Shown here in pieces: positions 1-7,308 of a DNA stretch of 19,786 nt; position 1 is the first letter of the stretch, and every line of letters starts with the position of its first letter. The notes below the pieces were generated by a model. The model saw only the letters and a list, made by a program, of their open reading frames with translations. It ran no database searches and was not told where the DNA came from. The position numbers were made by a program, and so were the translations under genes. The stretch is taken from the NCBI GenBank assembly GCA_009695395.1, contig SIBB01000018.1, positions 1 to 19,786 on the forward strand, read 5' to 3'. Source of the stretch: Pedosphaera sp. GTDB lineage: Bacteria > Verrucomicrobiota > Verrucomicrobiia > Limisphaerales > SXTU01.

Positions 1-1069
1 CTGCGGGAAGCGGATCGGGGTGAGCGGACGATCCAGGTGATTTGCCGGGAGGCGAACATCTCGGAGGTGACGTTTCACCCGTGGAAGAAGCAGTTTGGGC
101 AGATGGAAGTGAACGAGGCCCGGCGGCTCAAGGAACTGGAGCGTGAGAACACGGAGCTGAAGAAGATGCTGGCGGCGGCGCAGGCCGTGGTGGCGAGGGG
201 ACTGTGTTCGCAGCGGGCAGCCTGCCGGATCCTGCGGGTGGCGCGCTCGACGTTCAGCTATCGCGGACGAGCGCCCACGACGGCGGAAGAGCAGATGAGA
301 AAACGGCTGCACGAGCTGTCGGTGGAACACCCGCGCTACGGGTATCGGCGGATCACGGCGCTGTTACGGCGGGAAGGCTGGCGGGTGGGCAAGCGGCACC
401 TCCAACGGCTGCGGCGGCTGGAAGGGCTGCGTGTGCCACCGACCAAACGCAAGGTGAGCCGGCGGGGAGTTTCCACGGGTTTGCCGACGCAGGCGGTCCA
501 CCGGGGCCACGTGTGGACGTGGGACTTCATCGCGGATGCGACGGTGCGGGGCGGGGCACTGCGGATGCTGACCATCCTAGATGAACACACGCGGGGAGTG
601 TCACGTGTTGCGGGCGGACCGGGCCTTGCGCTCGCAGGACGTGCTGACGTGGCTGCAGAAGGCCATCGAGCAACACGGGGCACCCGAATATCTGCGGAGC
701 GACAACGGTTCGGAGTTTATTGCGAAGATCGTGCAGCGCTGGCTGGCGGAGTAGCGGATCAAGACGATCTACATCGAGCCCGGCAGCCCGTGGCAGAACG
801 GTTTTGTGGAAAGCTTCCACGGTCGGTTTCGGGACGAGTGCCTGAACCGGGAGCAACTGTGGACGCTGACAGAAGCGCGGGTGGTCATTGAGGACTTCCG
901 GCGTCAATACAATCACAAGCGGCCACACAGCAAGCTGGGCTATGAGAGTCCCGTGGCGTTCGCGGCGAGAATCGGTCCATTCCCATCTGCGGTCGGGCTA
1001 CGCCCTCCCTGCGCCGGGAATGGACAAACAGAGCAGAACCAGACAACCTCAACCAAGTCTCCGGACTAA
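1..1069 (+). pseudogene. IS3-family transposase (orfA/orfB), frameshifted, with in-frame stop
   Basis: This encoded the DDE recombinase of an IS3-family element. The reading frame is open from base 1, so the N-terminus lies outside. It begins with the orfA helix-turn-helix and leucine-zipper part (LKELERENTELKKML at 109-162) and passes directly into orfB text (VVARGLCSQRAACR). The usual end of orfA and start of orfB are missing, which suggests an in-frame deletion near the GCG repeat at 169-180. The first catalytic Asp (WTWDFIAD) is at 523. At the G-run 593-596 the frame changes. The continuation in frame 2 carries the second Asp (SDNGSEF, codon 701) and the catalytic Glu (VESFHGRF, codon 809). 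An in-frame TAG at 752-754 interrupts it. The C-terminal part YNHKRPHSKLGYESP is well preserved. The three acidic residues are therefore never in one uninterrupted frame, and the gene is a pseudogene. Confidence 0.9.
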
Positions 1070-1103
1070 CACACCAAGTGGCTCAGAAAAGTGGACCCGG
1101 TCA
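1..1103 (+). mobile_element. IS3-family insertion sequence remnant, left end outside window
   Basis: The element covers the broken transposase gene and runs to a probable right terminus at about 1103. The end TGGACCCGGTCA (about 1092-1103) fits IS3-family termini, which finish in CA and are the inverted complement of a left end starting TGACC. The left inverted repeat is outside the window, so the pair cannot be confirmed, and I could not identify a target-site duplication. The subgroup looks IS407-like from the transposase wording (family knowledge). The element is probably immobile by itself because its transposase carries several lesions. Confidence 0.75.
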
Positions 1104-1342
1104 AGTTGCTACGAAAGTTTTAGTTCATGGTTAGGCAGCATCCGCGCTACTTCCTCGCTAGCCATTTCTCCGCCGTTGTTGCCACCCATGCCGTCAAATG
1201 ACCGCCATCGCAAAATTTGCAAAACCGAACCCGAACAAAACAACCCCAAAAACCGCGGATAAAATCATTTGTTTTTTCATATGTTTTTTAAATACATTAT
1301 TTTTAATGATTACTCCATCAATAACTGATAGGAATTTGCTTT
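1104..1342. other. AT-rich non-coding patch between IS remnant and gene fragment
   Basis: No credible gene is visible in this stretch. Its right half (about 1197-1342) is rich in A and T runs and contrasts strongly with the GC-rich surroundings. The change to normal composition at 1343 coincides with the start of the truncated esterase frame. It may be foreign DNA, or an intergenic remnant brought in by rearrangement around the insertion sequence. I see no clear promoter or hairpin that would give it a function. Confidence 0.5.
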
Positions 1343-1468
1343 CTGGACGCTCCGCGGTTCAACCTGGCCAACGCCGCCGGTCTGCCTGCCTCGCCGTTCC
1401 GCACGGACAAGTGGACGGACGCGGTGATGCCCGTCCTGGCTCCCGCGCCGGTCCCGGCGAAGAAGTAG
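1343..1468 (+). pseudogene. C-terminal fragment of a sialate O-acetylesterase-like gene
   Basis: Frame 2 reads LDAPRFNLANAAGLPASPFR, then TDKW and a proline/alanine tail ending at TAG 1466-1468. The pattern NL-N--GLPASPFRTD-W is the usual C-terminus of sialate 9-O-acetylesterase-like (SGNH-fold) proteins, which are common in Verrucomicrobiota glycan-degradation loci (family knowledge). Only about 41 codons remain. The frame has no start codon and begins abruptly where AT-rich DNA ends, so the catalytic part has been lost or lies elsewhere. It was too short and startless for ordinary gene calling. The intact lipoprotein gene starts 8 nt after its stop, so the two probably once shared a transcript. 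Confidence 0.7.
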
Positions 1469-1476
1469 TTCGAGCC

Positions 1477-1767
1477 ATGAATCGCCTCCTGCTCTGCGCA
1501 CTGCTGGTCGCGCTTCCGCTTGCCGCCTGCAAGCGGAAGCCGGCCGCGCCGGAGGCTCAACTCCCCGCTGCGCCGCCCAATCCCGAGGTGGACCTGAAGG
1601 CCCTGAACGAGGCAGTGCGCGCCCATGTGATGGGGCAACTGAAGGAGCCGACCACGCTGGAAGACTTGGTGAAAACCGGCTTCATCAAGCGGTTGCCCGC
1701 GCCTCCGCCGGGAAAGAAATACGTGCTCGACGCCAAGAAGGCCTCTGTGCTTCTCGTGGACCAATAG
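1477..1767 (+). CDS. Small putative lipoprotein, function unknown
   Basis: A 96-residue protein with a clear lipoprotein signal: positively charged MNR, a hydrophobic stretch at residues 4-17, and the lipobox LAAC with Cys18 as the likely lipidated residue. The mature part starts with KRKPAAPEAQ, then a Pro/Ala linker. A short domain follows (residues about 38-96) containing LNEAVRAHVMGQLKEP, LEDLVKTGFIKRLPAPPPGK and YVLDAKKASVLLVD. The phrase 'LEDLVKTGFIKRLP--P-GKKYVLD' resembles small helical domains seen in secreted Verrucomicrobiota proteins, but I cannot name the family. A longer frame upstream crosses the esterase fragment in another frame and is not a real extension. No Shine-Dalgarno is visible. 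The gene faces the pseudopilin gene across 11 bp. It may have lost its original promoter when the upstream gene was truncated. Confidence 0.75.
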   Translation: MNRLLLCALLVALPLAACKRKPAAPEAQLPAAPPNPEVDLKALNEAVRAHVMGQLKEPTTLEDLVKTGFIKRLPAPPPGKKYVLDAKKASVLLVDQ

Positions 1768-1778
1768 TCTGGGCAGGT

Positions 1779-2582
1779 CTACTTGGCCCACATCGCCCGC
1801 GAGTCTCCCTTGGGGAACTGCCAGCCGACATCGCTCGCCCGGGCGGTTTCGATGTGTCCGTCCATCTTGGCGAGGTTGGCGCGACCGTTGTGCCGTGCAA
1901 AGAGCCGCGTCTGATCCGGGAACGTAAAATAAGGTGCGGTCGTGCTTTGCGGAGTGAGGAAGAAAGCGGCCTGCCCACCCGCGTTCGGACTTTCCTGCCA
2001 CGCGTCTGCGTTAGGATCGGTCAGGCTGCCGGCGGTGGCTGTGGCGCAGTCGGCCACGTAGATAGTGACCGCTGGCCTGCTGATTTCGTGTGTGCGAAAG
2101 GGTGGCGAGTAAGAGCCATTGAAAGCCCCGACCTGATGAGAGATTCCCACCTCGGGATAGCCCATGCCGATGCCCAGCGCAGCTGCGCTTTTGCCCGCAT
2201 GTTGGAACTCAGCACACTGTGAACTCTTGAAAGTCCCACCGGAATACGGCCGCAGCAGGTCAACCCAATACACGGCCGGGTTCCCTGCGATGGTGTTCGT
2301 TACGATCACAACGCCCGGAGGCATGAGCGCGGAGGCCGCCCCGTTCATTGTGGTGTCAAACATCTTGGTGATCTTGTCGTCGTTGCTGTCCGAGTAGAGG
2401 GCTGACGCCACGCCCATCTGCTTCATGTTGTTGAGGCAGGTCGTAGCTTTGGCCTTCGCCTTCGCCTTGGCCAGCGCCGGCAGGAGCATCCCGGCCAGAA
2501 TCGCAATGATGGCTATCACGACGAGCAGTTCGATGAGGGTGAAGGCACCTCTGAGGCGGGGCGATGACACGGGCTCTTTCAT
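1779..2582 (-). CDS. Pseudopilin-like protein with prepilin N-terminus and H-X9-DG motif
   Basis: A 267-residue protein of the type II secretion/type IV pilin-like class that is abundant in Verrucomicrobiota and Planctomycetota. Residues 9-13 (RLRGA) form a basic leader. Then comes the prepilin signature FTLIELLVVIAIIAI, with the conserved Glu at position +5 if prepilin peptidase cuts after Ala13. A 20-residue membrane/assembly helix (about 14-36) is followed by LLPALAKAKAKA and the usual CLNNMKQMG. Near the C-terminus, HNGRANLAKMDG (residues 231-242) matches the prepilin-processing-associated H-X9-DG motif. I start it at ATG 2582; a TTG nine bases upstream is possible, and neither has a Shine-Dalgarno. 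It is expected in the inner membrane or exported by a pseudopilus-type system. No other secretion genes are adjacent, so its partners are encoded elsewhere. Confidence 0.9.
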   Translation of the reverse strand: MKEPVSSPRLRGAFTLIELLVVIAIIAILAGMLLPALAKAKAKAKATTCLNNMKQMGVASALYSDSNDDKITKMFDTTMNGAASALMPPGVVIVTNTIAGNPAVYWVDLLRPYSGGTFKSSQCAEFQHAGKSAAALGIGMGYPEVGISHQVGAFNGSYSPPFRTHEISRPAVTIYVADCATATAGSLTDPNADAWQESPNAGGQAAFFLTPQSTTAPYFTFPDQTRLFARHNGRANLAKMDGHIETARASDVGWQFPKGDSRAMWAK

Positions 2583-2728
2583 GGCGGACAACAGGCTAGT
2601 TCTGGGCGATGTCCGACCCTCCGCTTCCTCCCGCCGCCGGTCAACGGAGTTTTTGCCGCACTGCGGACGAACTTGGTCTTTTCCTCTCCCACCCAGCGGC
2701 TACACTCGCGCCTGATTCCAGAAACAAG

Positions 2729-5284
2729 ATGACCCTTCTCAACCCCCTTCGCCAAGGACTGCTCGCGCTCGCCGCGCTCGCCGTCGCGTCCCCTGCCCTC
2801 GCCGCGCCCGCGTCCAAGTCTGCGGCGGACTTCAACCGCGAGGTGCTGCCCATCCTCTCCGAGAACTGCTTTCAGTGCCACGGCCCGGATGAGAAGACCC
2901 GCGAGGCGAAGCTCCGGCTCGACACGAAAGAGGGTTTGCTCCGGACGCAGAAACCCATCGTCCTGCCCGGCAAGGCCGCGCAGAGCGAACTCATCAAGCG
3001 GCTCATCACGAAGAACGCCGACGACCTCATGCCGCCGCCGAAGAGCAAGAAGACGCTCACTGCCGTGCAGATTGACACGATGCGCCGATGGATTGACTCC
3101 GGTGCAACATACGCGACGCATTGGGCGTTCACGCTGCCGGTGCGGCCGGCGGTGCCGATGGTTCAAGGTTCAAAGTTCAAGGTCCAAAGTCCGCTGGATA
3201 ATTTCATCCTCACTCGCTTGGCGAAGGACGGCCTTTCCCAATCTCCCGAAGCCCCGCGAGAGACGCTCATCCGCCGCGTAACACTCGACCTCACCGGCCT
3301 GCCGCCGACGCCCGCCGAGGTGGACACCTTCCTCGCGGACAAGTCGCCCAAGGCCTACGAAGCCGTCGTGGACCGACTGCTCGCCAGCCCGCGCTACGGC
3401 GAGCGCATGGTTTGGGAGTGGCTCGACGCCGCGCGTTACGCGGACTCGAACGGCTACCAAGGCGACCAGGAACGCACGATGTGGCCGTGGCGCGATTGGG
3501 CGGTGAAGGCGTTCAACGAGAACTTGCCCTTCGACCAGTTCACGGTCTGGCAGCTCGCCGGCGATTTGCTCCCCGACGCAACGCGCGACCAGAAGCTCGC
3601 CACCGGCTTTGTGCGCAATCACATGATCAACGGTGAGGGCGGGCGCATCGCGGAGGAGAACCGCATCGAGTATCTCTTCGAGCAGGCCGAGACCGTCGGC
3701 ACCGTCTGGCTCGCCGCGACGATGAACTGCACGCGCTGCCACGACCACAAATTCGACGCCTACACGATGCGCGACTACTACGGCCTCGTGGCGTTCTTCA
3801 ACCAGACCGCCATCACCGGCGGCGGCGGCAGCCCGCAGACCGCGCCCATCATGGACTTCACCACGCCGGAGCAGACCGCCCGGCTGAAGCAACTCGCCGA
3901 CGACGTGAAGCGCGTGGGCCAGGCGGTGGACACCCTTGAACTCACGGTGTTCCCGCGCCCCGAGGGCAAGCCCTCCGCCGACACGACGAACGCAAACACG
4001 TTTCCCGCCGAGGCCTTCGCCGCGCTGAAGCAGAAGGGCGGGGCGCGCAACCTGACGCAGCTCCGCAGCCTCGCGAAGTTCCACGGCACGAAGGAACCGC
4101 AGGACTATGGCAAGGCACTGACCGACTTGGTGAAGGCGATGGAAACCCGCGACGAGCTCAATAAATCCCTGCCCCGCGTGATGGTGATGGAGGACATGGC
4201 CAAGCCCCGCGACACCTTCATGCTCGTGCGCGGCACCTACAACAAGCTCGGCGACAAGACGACCGCCGCCTTCCCCGCCGCGCTCCTTCCCAACTCAAAA
4301 CTCTCCCCCACCAACCGGCTCGACCTCGCCCGCTGGCTCGTCTCCCCGGAGAACCCGCTCACCGCCCGCGTCACCGTGAACCGCTTCTGGCAACAACTCT
4401 TCGGCACCGGCCTCGTGAAGACTTCCGAGGACTTCGGCGTGCAAGGGGAGAAGCCGTCGCATCCCGAGCTACTCGACTGGCTCGCCACCGAGTTCGTCCG
4501 CACCGGCTGGGACGTGAAGCAACTCGTCCGCACCATCGTGACCAGCGCGACTTACCGGCAGTCCTCGAAGGACGCCCCCGTAGCCGCCGAGGTCAGGAGG
4601 CGGACCGGTTCAGACACGCTGTATCAACTCGACCCCGAGAACCGCCTGCTAGCGCGCGGCCCGCGTTATCGGATGCCCTCTTGGATGCTGCGCGACCAAG
4701 CGCTCGCCGCCAGCGGCCTGCTCGTTGAGAAGCTCGGTGGACCTGCCGTGAAGACCTACCAACCCTCGGGCATCTGGGAAGACGCCACCTTCGGCAATAA
4801 GAAGTATTTGCAGGACCACGGCGACGCGCTCTATCGCCGCAGCGTTTACGTCTTCTGGCGGCGCATCGTCGGCCCGACGGTTTTCTTCGACGTGGCCACG
4901 CGCCAGAATTGCGCCGTTAAATCCCCGCGCACGAACACCCCGCTCCACGCGCTCGCCACGCTCAACGACATCACCTACGTCGAGGCCGCCCGGGCGCTGG
5001 CCGAGCGCGTCTTGCAACCCGCTGGCGAGACCGAGGCCGCGCGCCTCACGCATGCCTTCCGCCTCGTCACCGCGCGCAAGCCCAGCGCGGGTGAACAACA
5101 GATTCTGACCGCCAGCCTCACCCGGTTCCGCGCGCAATTCGCCGCCGAACCCGAAGCCGCCGCCAAGCTCCTCACCGTCGGCGAGTCCAAGCGCAACGCC
5201 CAACTCCCCGCCCCCGAACACGCCGCCTGGACCAGCCTCGCGCTCCTGCTGCTGAACCTGGACGAAGCCGTGACGAAGGAGTAA
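2729..5284 (+). CDS. Secreted cytochrome c-like (PSCyt1)/DUF1549/DUF1553 protein
   Basis: An 851-residue exported protein. I start it at ATG 2729, because this gives a clean Sec signal (MTLLNPLRQGLLALAALAVA, cleavage near ALAA at 26); the frame extends to 2609 but that part has no signal character. Residues 35-120 form a planctomycete-type cytochrome c domain with CFQCH (47-51) and a possible distal Met in LMPPP (Met101). DUF1549 follows (about 155-360) with a second haem-like motif CTRCH (334-338) in the typical MNCTRCHDHKFD setting. After a variable linker comes DUF1553 (about 560-820; LTARVTVNRFWQQLFG, SHPELLDWLATEF). Such proteins probably work in the periplasm in redox or carbohydrate-related processes, but no reaction is established. 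Unlike many relatives, it has no DUF1501 gene beside it. A heptameric DNA repeat is translated in the linker after the first domain (residues 145-154). Confidence 0.9.
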   Translation: MTLLNPLRQGLLALAALAVASPALAAPASKSAADFNREVLPILSENCFQCHGPDEKTREAKLRLDTKEGLLRTQKPIVLPGKAAQSELIKRLITKNADDLMPPPKSKKTLTAVQIDTMRRWIDSGATYATHWAFTLPVRPAVPMVQGSKFKVQSPLDNFILTRLAKDGLSQSPEAPRETLIRRVTLDLTGLPPTPAEVDTFLADKSPKAYEAVVDRLLASPRYGERMVWEWLDAARYADSNGYQGDQERTMWPWRDWAVKAFNENLPFDQFTVWQLAGDLLPDATRDQKLATGFVRNHMINGEGGRIAEENRIEYLFEQAETVGTVWLAATMNCTRCHDHKFDAYTMRDYYGLVAFFNQTAITGGGGSPQTAPIMDFTTPEQTARLKQLADDVKRVGQAVDTLELTVFPRPEGKPSADTTNANTFPAEAFAALKQKGGARNLTQLRSLAKFHGTKEPQDYGKALTDLVKAMETRDELNKSLPRVMVMEDMAKPRDTFMLVRGTYNKLGDKTTAAFPAALLPNSKLSPTNRLDLARWLVSPENPLTARVTVNRFWQQLFGTGLVKTSEDFGVQGEKPSHPELLDWLATEFVRTGWDVKQLVRTIVTSATYRQSSKDAPVAAEVRRRTGSDTLYQLDPENRLLARGPRYRMPSWMLRDQALAASGLLVEKLGGPAVKTYQPSGIWEDATFGNKKYLQDHGDALYRRSVYVFWRRIVGPTVFFDVATRQNCAVKSPRTNTPLHALATLNDITYVEAARALAERVLQPAGETEAARLTHAFRLVTARKPSAGEQQILTASLTRFRAQFAAEPEAAAKLLTVGESKRNAQLPAPEHAAWTSLALLLLNLDEAVTKE
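3162..3189. repeat. Heptameric tandem repeat inside the DUF1553 gene
   Basis: Four consecutive 7-mers are present: TTCAAGG, TTCAAAG, TTCAAGG, TCCAAAG. They lie in frame and encode the lysine-rich VQGSKFKVQS segment between the cytochrome c domain and DUF1549. Because the period is 7, three units would be needed to keep the frame unchanged per insertion of 21 nt. The segment is absent from the normal family core as far as I can judge, so it looks like an inserted linker. Confidence 0.85.
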
Positions 5285-5294
5285 GGCGGTGGTA

Positions 5295-5318
5295 GCGCGA
5301 GACTCGTTGCACTCGCGC
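5295..5318. repeat. Inverted repeat (hairpin) downstream of DUF1553 gene
   Basis: GCGCGAG (5295-5301) and CTCGCGC (5312-5318) are perfect 7-bp arms around a 10-nt loop, starting 10 bp after the stop codon. There is no T-tract on either side, so it is not a classical intrinsic terminator. It could be a REP-like palindrome or an mRNA 3'-end stabilising structure. The rest of the 120-bp gap to mnmA shows nothing else except a possible longer inverted pair GAGACTC (5299-5305)/GAGTCTC (5341-5347). Confidence 0.5.
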
Positions 5319-5404
5319 CTCCTTCGTCGGCAAATGGGCGGAGTCTCACTCTTCGCAGGATGCGCCGCTTTACTCCCCTGCCCTCCCTGCCTACCTTCCG
5401 GCGC

Positions 5405-6490
5405 GTGTCGGAGACCAAGAAAACGCGGGTGATGATTGGCATGAGCGGAGGAGTGGATTCCTCGGCGGCGGCGGCCTTGTTGCAGGAACAGGGCTTCGAC
5501 CTCGTGGGCGTGACGCTCAAGCTCTGGCCGCAGGATTGCGTGAACCGCGCGGAGGACAAGTGCTGCGGTCCCGAGGCGGTGAAGGACGCGCGCGCGGTGG
5601 CGCACCAGCTCGGCATCCCCTACTACCTCGTGGACGAGTCGGCGGAGTTTCAGAAGCAGGTCATCACCTACTTTGCCGAGGAATACAAAGCGGGGCGCAC
5701 GCCCAACCCGTGCGTGATGTGCAACGAGCGGCTCAAGTTCGGCACGCTGCTGCACCGCGCGGACCAGCTCGGCGCGCAGCTCATCGCCACCGGTCATTTC
5801 GCGCGCACGGAGAAGTGCGCGACGACGGGGCGCACCTTGCTCAAGCGCGGCCGCGACCCGCGCAAGGACCAGAGCTACTTCCTCTTCTCGCTGAAGCAGT
5901 GGCAGCTTGAGCGCACCCTCTTCCCGCTCGGCAGCATGACCAAGTCGGACACGCGCGACCTCGCACGCGAGTGCAAGCTCAAGACCGCCGAGAAGGAGGA
6001 GAGCATGGAAATCTGCTTCGTGCCCGATAACGACTACGGGAAGTTCCTCGAAACGGCGAAGCTCGCCACGCGGCATCGCGGCGACATCGTGGATGTCCAC
6101 GGGCGCAAGCTCGGCGAGCACGACGGCATCGAGTTTTACACCATCGGCCAGCGCAAGGGTCTCGGCCTCTCCTCACCCAAGCCGCTCTACGTCGTGGAAC
6201 TGGACGCGGGGACCAACCGCGTGATCGTGGGGGACGAGACGATGCTGGACCGCGCCGAGTTCCGCGTGGAGCGCTGCAACTGGATTCCCTTCGAAACGCC
6301 GCCCACTTCCATCGAGGTCACGGCGAAGATTCGTTACAACCACCCCGGCACACCCGCGACGGTGACGCCGACGGCGGACGGCGGGGCACAGGTGAAACTG
6401 CACGAGGCACAACGCGCCATCACGCCGGGACAGGCGTGCGTATTTTATCAGGACGACCTCGTGGTCGGCGGTGGGTGGATTACCCGCTGA
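5405..6490 (+). CDS. mnmA: tRNA-specific 2-thiouridylase MnmA
   Basis: Cytoplasmic enzyme that thiolates U34 in the anticodon of Lys, Glu and Gln tRNAs, using ATP and a sulfur carrier. The N-terminal PP-loop SGGVDSS (residues 14-20) binds ATP. The two catalytic cysteines are in NPCVMCN (Cys103) and MEICFVPD (Cys204). GHFAR and DQSYFL are the conserved tRNA/ATP-site motifs, and the C-terminal beta-barrel ends GQACVFY...GGGWI. The length of 361 residues is normal. I chose GTG 5405 because it places the usual short lead before the PP-loop; an ATG at 5360 would add 15 residues unlike the family, and ATG 5432 would cut close to the first strand. No Shine-Dalgarno is seen for any of these. The gene stands alone, and its 3' end faces the next minus-strand gene across 11 bp. 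All expected catalytic residues are present, so it should be functional. Confidence 0.96.
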   Translation: MSETKKTRVMIGMSGGVDSSAAAALLQEQGFDLVGVTLKLWPQDCVNRAEDKCCGPEAVKDARAVAHQLGIPYYLVDESAEFQKQVITYFAEEYKAGRTPNPCVMCNERLKFGTLLHRADQLGAQLIATGHFARTEKCATTGRTLLKRGRDPRKDQSYFLFSLKQWQLERTLFPLGSMTKSDTRDLARECKLKTAEKEESMEICFVPDNDYGKFLETAKLATRHRGDIVDVHGRKLGEHDGIEFYTIGQRKGLGLSSPKPLYVVELDAGTNRVIVGDETMLDRAEFRVERCNWIPFETPPTSIEVTAKIRYNHPGTPATVTPTADGGAQVKLHEAQRAITPGQACVFYQDDLVVGGGWITR

Positions 6491-6501
6491 AGCACAAGGA
6501 A

Positions 6502-7308
6502 TCAGCGACCGGTCAGGTCCGTCGGCGGGAGCGGAGGTAGTTGGCCGGACGCCACCGCAGCTTTGGTAGCAGCGCGATTCACCTCGATTTGCACCGTTTG
6601 CACCACCGGGTCAACATTCGGCGCGGCCGGTGGGGAAGTCTGATTCTGCTCCGAAGTGTTGATGGGGATAGTGCGCATCTGCCGCGATGTCGCGCCTTGA
6701 AGCTGAATCATAGCGGGGCCGATGGCAGGAGCCTGGATGGCTCCCGATGCAGGTGTCGTTGGATTCGCCATCAGATCGAATTTGTAGGTGACAGGGAGAA
6801 AGTTCGGTGGAGACACCATCGTGCCGCCCGGCGTGGGAGGAACCGGGTTGAGGCCGAACCGCGGGTTCGGCACGCCAGGAGCCGTCATCACGGGCGGCCC
6901 CACAGCGGGCTTGAGTCCATCCTTATCGAAAGACAGCGTCCGTTCTTCCCCGGAGATTTTCACGCGCACGGCTCCGTTCGTCAGATTGATCCCTCCTAGG
7001 AGGACTTCCAGGCTGCCCTGACGCTGACCTTCCGAGAGGCTGAGGTATTCGGGTTTGCCGGGTATTCCCTCGTTCACGAACATCGCGCGCGGCGGGTTGA
7101 AGAGCGCAGTGATGCCGCTGAGTTTGTATTTTGTGGGCGTCTCCGGCGTCTCCGGCGGCGCAGGGGGGGGGGCGGGCGGGGGGGGAGGGTTGAGGCCAAA
7201 CGGATTGCGCTCGAGAATCACCTTGTAGTCGCCGACCGCGTCGGCCCGCGCGATGACGGCGGCACCGAACACGGCCAGAAGCAATCCGCATTGAGTCGCG
7301 CGTTTCAT
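6502..7308 (-). CDS. Secreted proline-rich protein, PilP/GspC-like, function unknown
   Basis: A 268-residue protein with a Sec signal (residues 1-22, cleavage near IARA-DAV). I start at ATG 7308 because it opens the signal peptide; the frame continues upstream without signal character. After DYKVILERNPFGLN comes a proline tract (residues 41-52), then a small beta-rich domain (about 60-130: YKLSGITALFNPPRAMFVN, YLSLSEGQRQGSLEVL, VRVKISGEERTLSF). The order 'NPFGL-PPP, then LSGI, then a short beta domain with ISGEERTL' recalls PilP and the HR domain of GspC in type IV pilus/type II secretion systems. That is an inference from shape, not a firm match. The C-terminal half is low-complexity, rich in Pro, Ala, Thr and Gln. 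The poly-C coding tract is prone to slippage. The pseudopilin in this window would be a fitting functional neighbour, but they are not adjacent. Confidence 0.75.
   Translation of the reverse strand: MKRATQCGLLLAVFGAAVIARADAVGDYKVILERNPFGLNPPPPPAPPPAPPETPETPTKYKLSGITALFNPPRAMFVNEGIPGKPEYLSLSEGQRQGSLEVLLGGINLTNGAVRVKISGEERTLSFDKDGLKPAVGPPVMTAPGVPNPRFGLNPVPPTPGGTMVSPPNFLPVTYKFDLMANPTTPASGAIQAPAIGPAMIQLQGATSRQMRTIPINTSEQNQTSPPAAPNVDPVVQTVQIEVNRAATKAAVASGQLPPLPPTDLTGR
7163..7189. repeat. Interrupted poly-G tract (poly-C in the coding strand)
   Basis: On the plus strand there are runs of ten G (7163-7172), three G, eight G (7178-7185) and three G, separated by single C, C and A bases. It encodes prolines 41-52 of the minus-strand protein. 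Homopolymers of this length slip easily and would shift the frame. The four G-runs could also form a G-quadruplex on the non-coding (template) strand. Confidence 0.9.

Noticed and set aside
1198..1476. N-terminal extension of the lipoprotein frame upstream of ATG 1477
   Set aside because: The extension crosses the AT-rich patch and the esterase fragment in a different frame and would bury the lipoprotein signal inside the protein.
3162..3189. Heptamer array considered as a CRISPR or phage attachment site
   Set aside because: Units are 7 bp with no spacers and no cas genes or integrase nearby; it is a simple tandem repeat in a coding frame.
4649..6121. 490-codon minus-strand open frame opposite the DUF1553 gene end and mnmA
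   Set aside because: It overlaps two genes with clear conserved motifs, crosses their intergenic gap, is rich in Arg/Ala/Leu/Glu as expected for the antisense of GC-rich genes, and shows no domain.
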